Source: Candidatus Nanopelagicaceae bacterium
GTDB taxonomy: Bacteria; Actinomycetota; Actinomycetes; Nanopelagicales; Nanopelagicaceae
Direction: 5' to 3'
Length of the DNA: 7,199 nucleotides
NCBI GenBank assembly: GCA_947490625.1
Contig: CANLHC010000040.1
Span: 1 to 7,199, forward strand
Shown: positions 6,242 to 7,199 of the stretch, piece by piece
Position numbering within the stretch: position 1 is the stretch's first letter
How the letters are laid out: every line of letters begins with the position of its first letter
Position numbers and translations under genes: made by a program
Notes under the pieces: model-generated
Seen by the model: the letters and a program-made list of their open reading frames with translations, nothing else
Told to the model about the DNA's origin: nothing
The model's database searches: none

Positions 6242-6730
6242 GTGGCAGATTCCAGTTTCGATGTAGTGTCCAAGATTGATCGCATGGAGCTTGATAACGC
6301 GATCAACCAAGCGATCCGCGAGATTGATACTCGCTTTGACTTTAAGAATACCGGCGCGAAGATTGAGATGGCTGGAGAAAAAATAAGTATCGAGGCGGAT
6401 ACAGAAGAGCGCGCTAAGGCAACTCTTGATGTTGTGAAAGATAAAATGATTAAGCGTGGAGTATCACTCAAGCATATTGATCCAAGCGAACCTCAACTTT
6501 CAGGAAAGATCTACAAGATTTCTTGCCCTCTTAAAGAAGGTATCTCCACCGAAAATGCGAAGAAGATTGCAAAGTTTCTTCGTGACGAGGGGCCAAAATC
6601 AGTCAAGAGTCAGATTCAAGGCGATGAATTGCGAGTCACAAGTAAGAGTCGCGATGACCTGCAAGATGCCATTGCGATGATTAAAGATGGTAAATGGGAT
6701 TTTGCAGTTCAATTTGTGAACTTTAGATAG
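6242..6730 (+). CDS. yajQ: YajQ-family nucleotide/cyclic-di-GMP-binding protein
   Basis: This 162-residue soluble protein has almost exactly the family length (about 163, DUF520/UPF0234). The N-terminal FDVVSKIDRMELDNAINQA (6-24) and RFDFKNTGAKIE (31-42) are the standard opening of the first of two ferredoxin-like domains. GISTENAKKIAKFLRD (100-115), IQGDELRVTSKSRDDLQ (125-141) and the terminal QFVNFR (157-162) complete the match. Family members bind nucleotides; a Xanthomonas homologue is a cyclic-di-GMP effector, and the E. coli protein has been linked to tRNA/nucleotide binding. The exact role in most bacteria is not settled. The start is GTG, consistent with the GAGGG site and with the conserved N-terminus. 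It follows the kinase by 29 bases and ends two bases before rarD, so it is likely co-expressed with both. I see no signaling domain or GGDEF/EAL gene in the window to connect it to cyclic-di-GMP. Confidence 0.95.
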   Translation: MADSSFDVVSKIDRMELDNAINQAIREIDTRFDFKNTGAKIEMAGEKISIEADTEERAKATLDVVKDKMIKRGVSLKHIDPSEPQLSGKIYKISCPLKEGISTENAKKIAKFLRDEGPKSVKSQIQGDELRVTSKSRDDLQDAIAMIKDGKWDFAVQFVNFR

Positions 6731-6732
6731 CG

Positions 6733-7199
6733 ATGAGCGAAGAAAAGGCCAAAGTCAGAAGCCTTGGCCTCCTCTTTGGAGTCAGTGCTTACACACTCTG
6801 GGGACTCTTTCCGATCTATTGGCCTTTACTTAAACCAGCGAGTGCGGTCGAGATTGTCTCTCACCGCGCTGTATGGACGCTGGTCTTCTGCTTCATCGTT
6901 TTATGGCTAACCAAGACTCTTAGTTCAACTCTCGCGCTATTAAAGCGTCCAAAGATTGTTGCGGGTCTTTTCTTAAGTTCAATTCTGATCTCAACTAACT
7001 GGATTATCTATATCTACGCCGCTACCTCAAACCATGTTGTTGAAGCATCGCTTGGGTACTACATCAACCCGATAGTTGTTATTGCAACAGGTGTGATTGT
7101 TTTGAAAGAGAAGATGAGGCCACTTCAGTGGGTCTCACTCGGTGTTGCAACGCTAGGCGTTGCTGTCCTCACAATTGATTATGGTCGCCTACCGTGGAT
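6733..7199 (+). CDS. rarD: RarD-type EamA/DMT-superfamily transporter (partial, 3' end outside window)
   Basis: The window holds the first 155 codons of an inner-membrane transporter of the RarD subfamily; the family's usual length is about 295-300, so roughly half is missing beyond the right edge. The pattern is diagnostic: TLWGLFPIYWPLLK (22-35) in the first helix, EIVSHRAVW (40-48), NWIIYIYA (89-96), then VVEASLGYYINPIVV (102-116), LKEKM (124-128), and LQWVSLGVATLGVAVL (131-146). Five hydrophobic segments can be seen at about 10-32, 43-60, 76-97, 107-124 and 132-149. RarD proteins are annotated from a chloramphenicol phenotype, but their natural substrate is unknown. The ATG start is two bases after the yajQ stop (6731-6732 between), so translation is probably coupled to yajQ. 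Its purine-rich upstream stretch lies inside the yajQ coding end and is not a strong ribosome site. Confidence 0.92.
   Translation, partial: MSEEKAKVRSLGLLFGVSAYTLWGLFPIYWPLLKPASAVEIVSHRAVWTLVFCFIVLWLTKTLSSTLALLKRPKIVAGLFLSSILISTNWIIYIYAATSNHVVEASLGYYINPIVVIATGVIVLKEKMRPLQWVSLGVATLGVAVLTIDYGRLPW

Overview
The window is an accessory-metabolism locus of a free-living bacterium, probably a low-GC actinobacterium. GC is about 47% in the one line I counted by hand. Freshwater acI lineages such as 'Ca. Planktophila' or 'Ca. Nanopelagicus' would fit the compact gene spacing, the frequent GTG/TTG starts and the gene content. That placement is inference from style, not from a marker gene. There are no RNA genes, mobile elements or CRISPR repeats, and the longest stretch without a gene is about 120 bases.

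Minus strand, read right to left from about 5167 to 1: a LacI-family repressor, then a complete BMP/PnrA-type ABC importer. The importer consists of a BMP-family lipoprotein that binds the substrate, a double-domain ATPase, and two permeases, the second cut by the left window edge. The ATPase and the two permeases are joined by stop/start overlaps (ATGA at 1447-1450 and TGATG at 357-361). The lipoprotein gene is set off on both sides. Upstream of it lies a 73-base gap with a perfect 12-bp palindrome. Downstream lies a strong 14-bp stem-loop between it and the ATPase gene.

Plus strand, read left to right from 5289: a ribokinase-family sugar kinase diverging from the repressor, then a YajQ-family protein, then a RarD-type EamA membrane transporter cut by the right edge. 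These three are tightly spaced with no terminator between them. The 121-base divergent region between lacI and the kinase carries a 20-bp imperfect palindrome that resembles a LacI-family operator.

Taken together, the left and middle parts read as a ribose or ribonucleoside acquisition unit: the importer brings in the substrate, the kinase makes ribose 5-phosphate from free ribose, and the LacI protein senses a sugar or nucleoside and controls both directions. No nucleosidase or phosphorylase is present here, so the imported substrate stays open. YajQ and RarD are probably passengers of the kinase transcript rather than part of the pathway. I see no clearly novel system. The most interesting signals are the regulatory structures in the three gaps.
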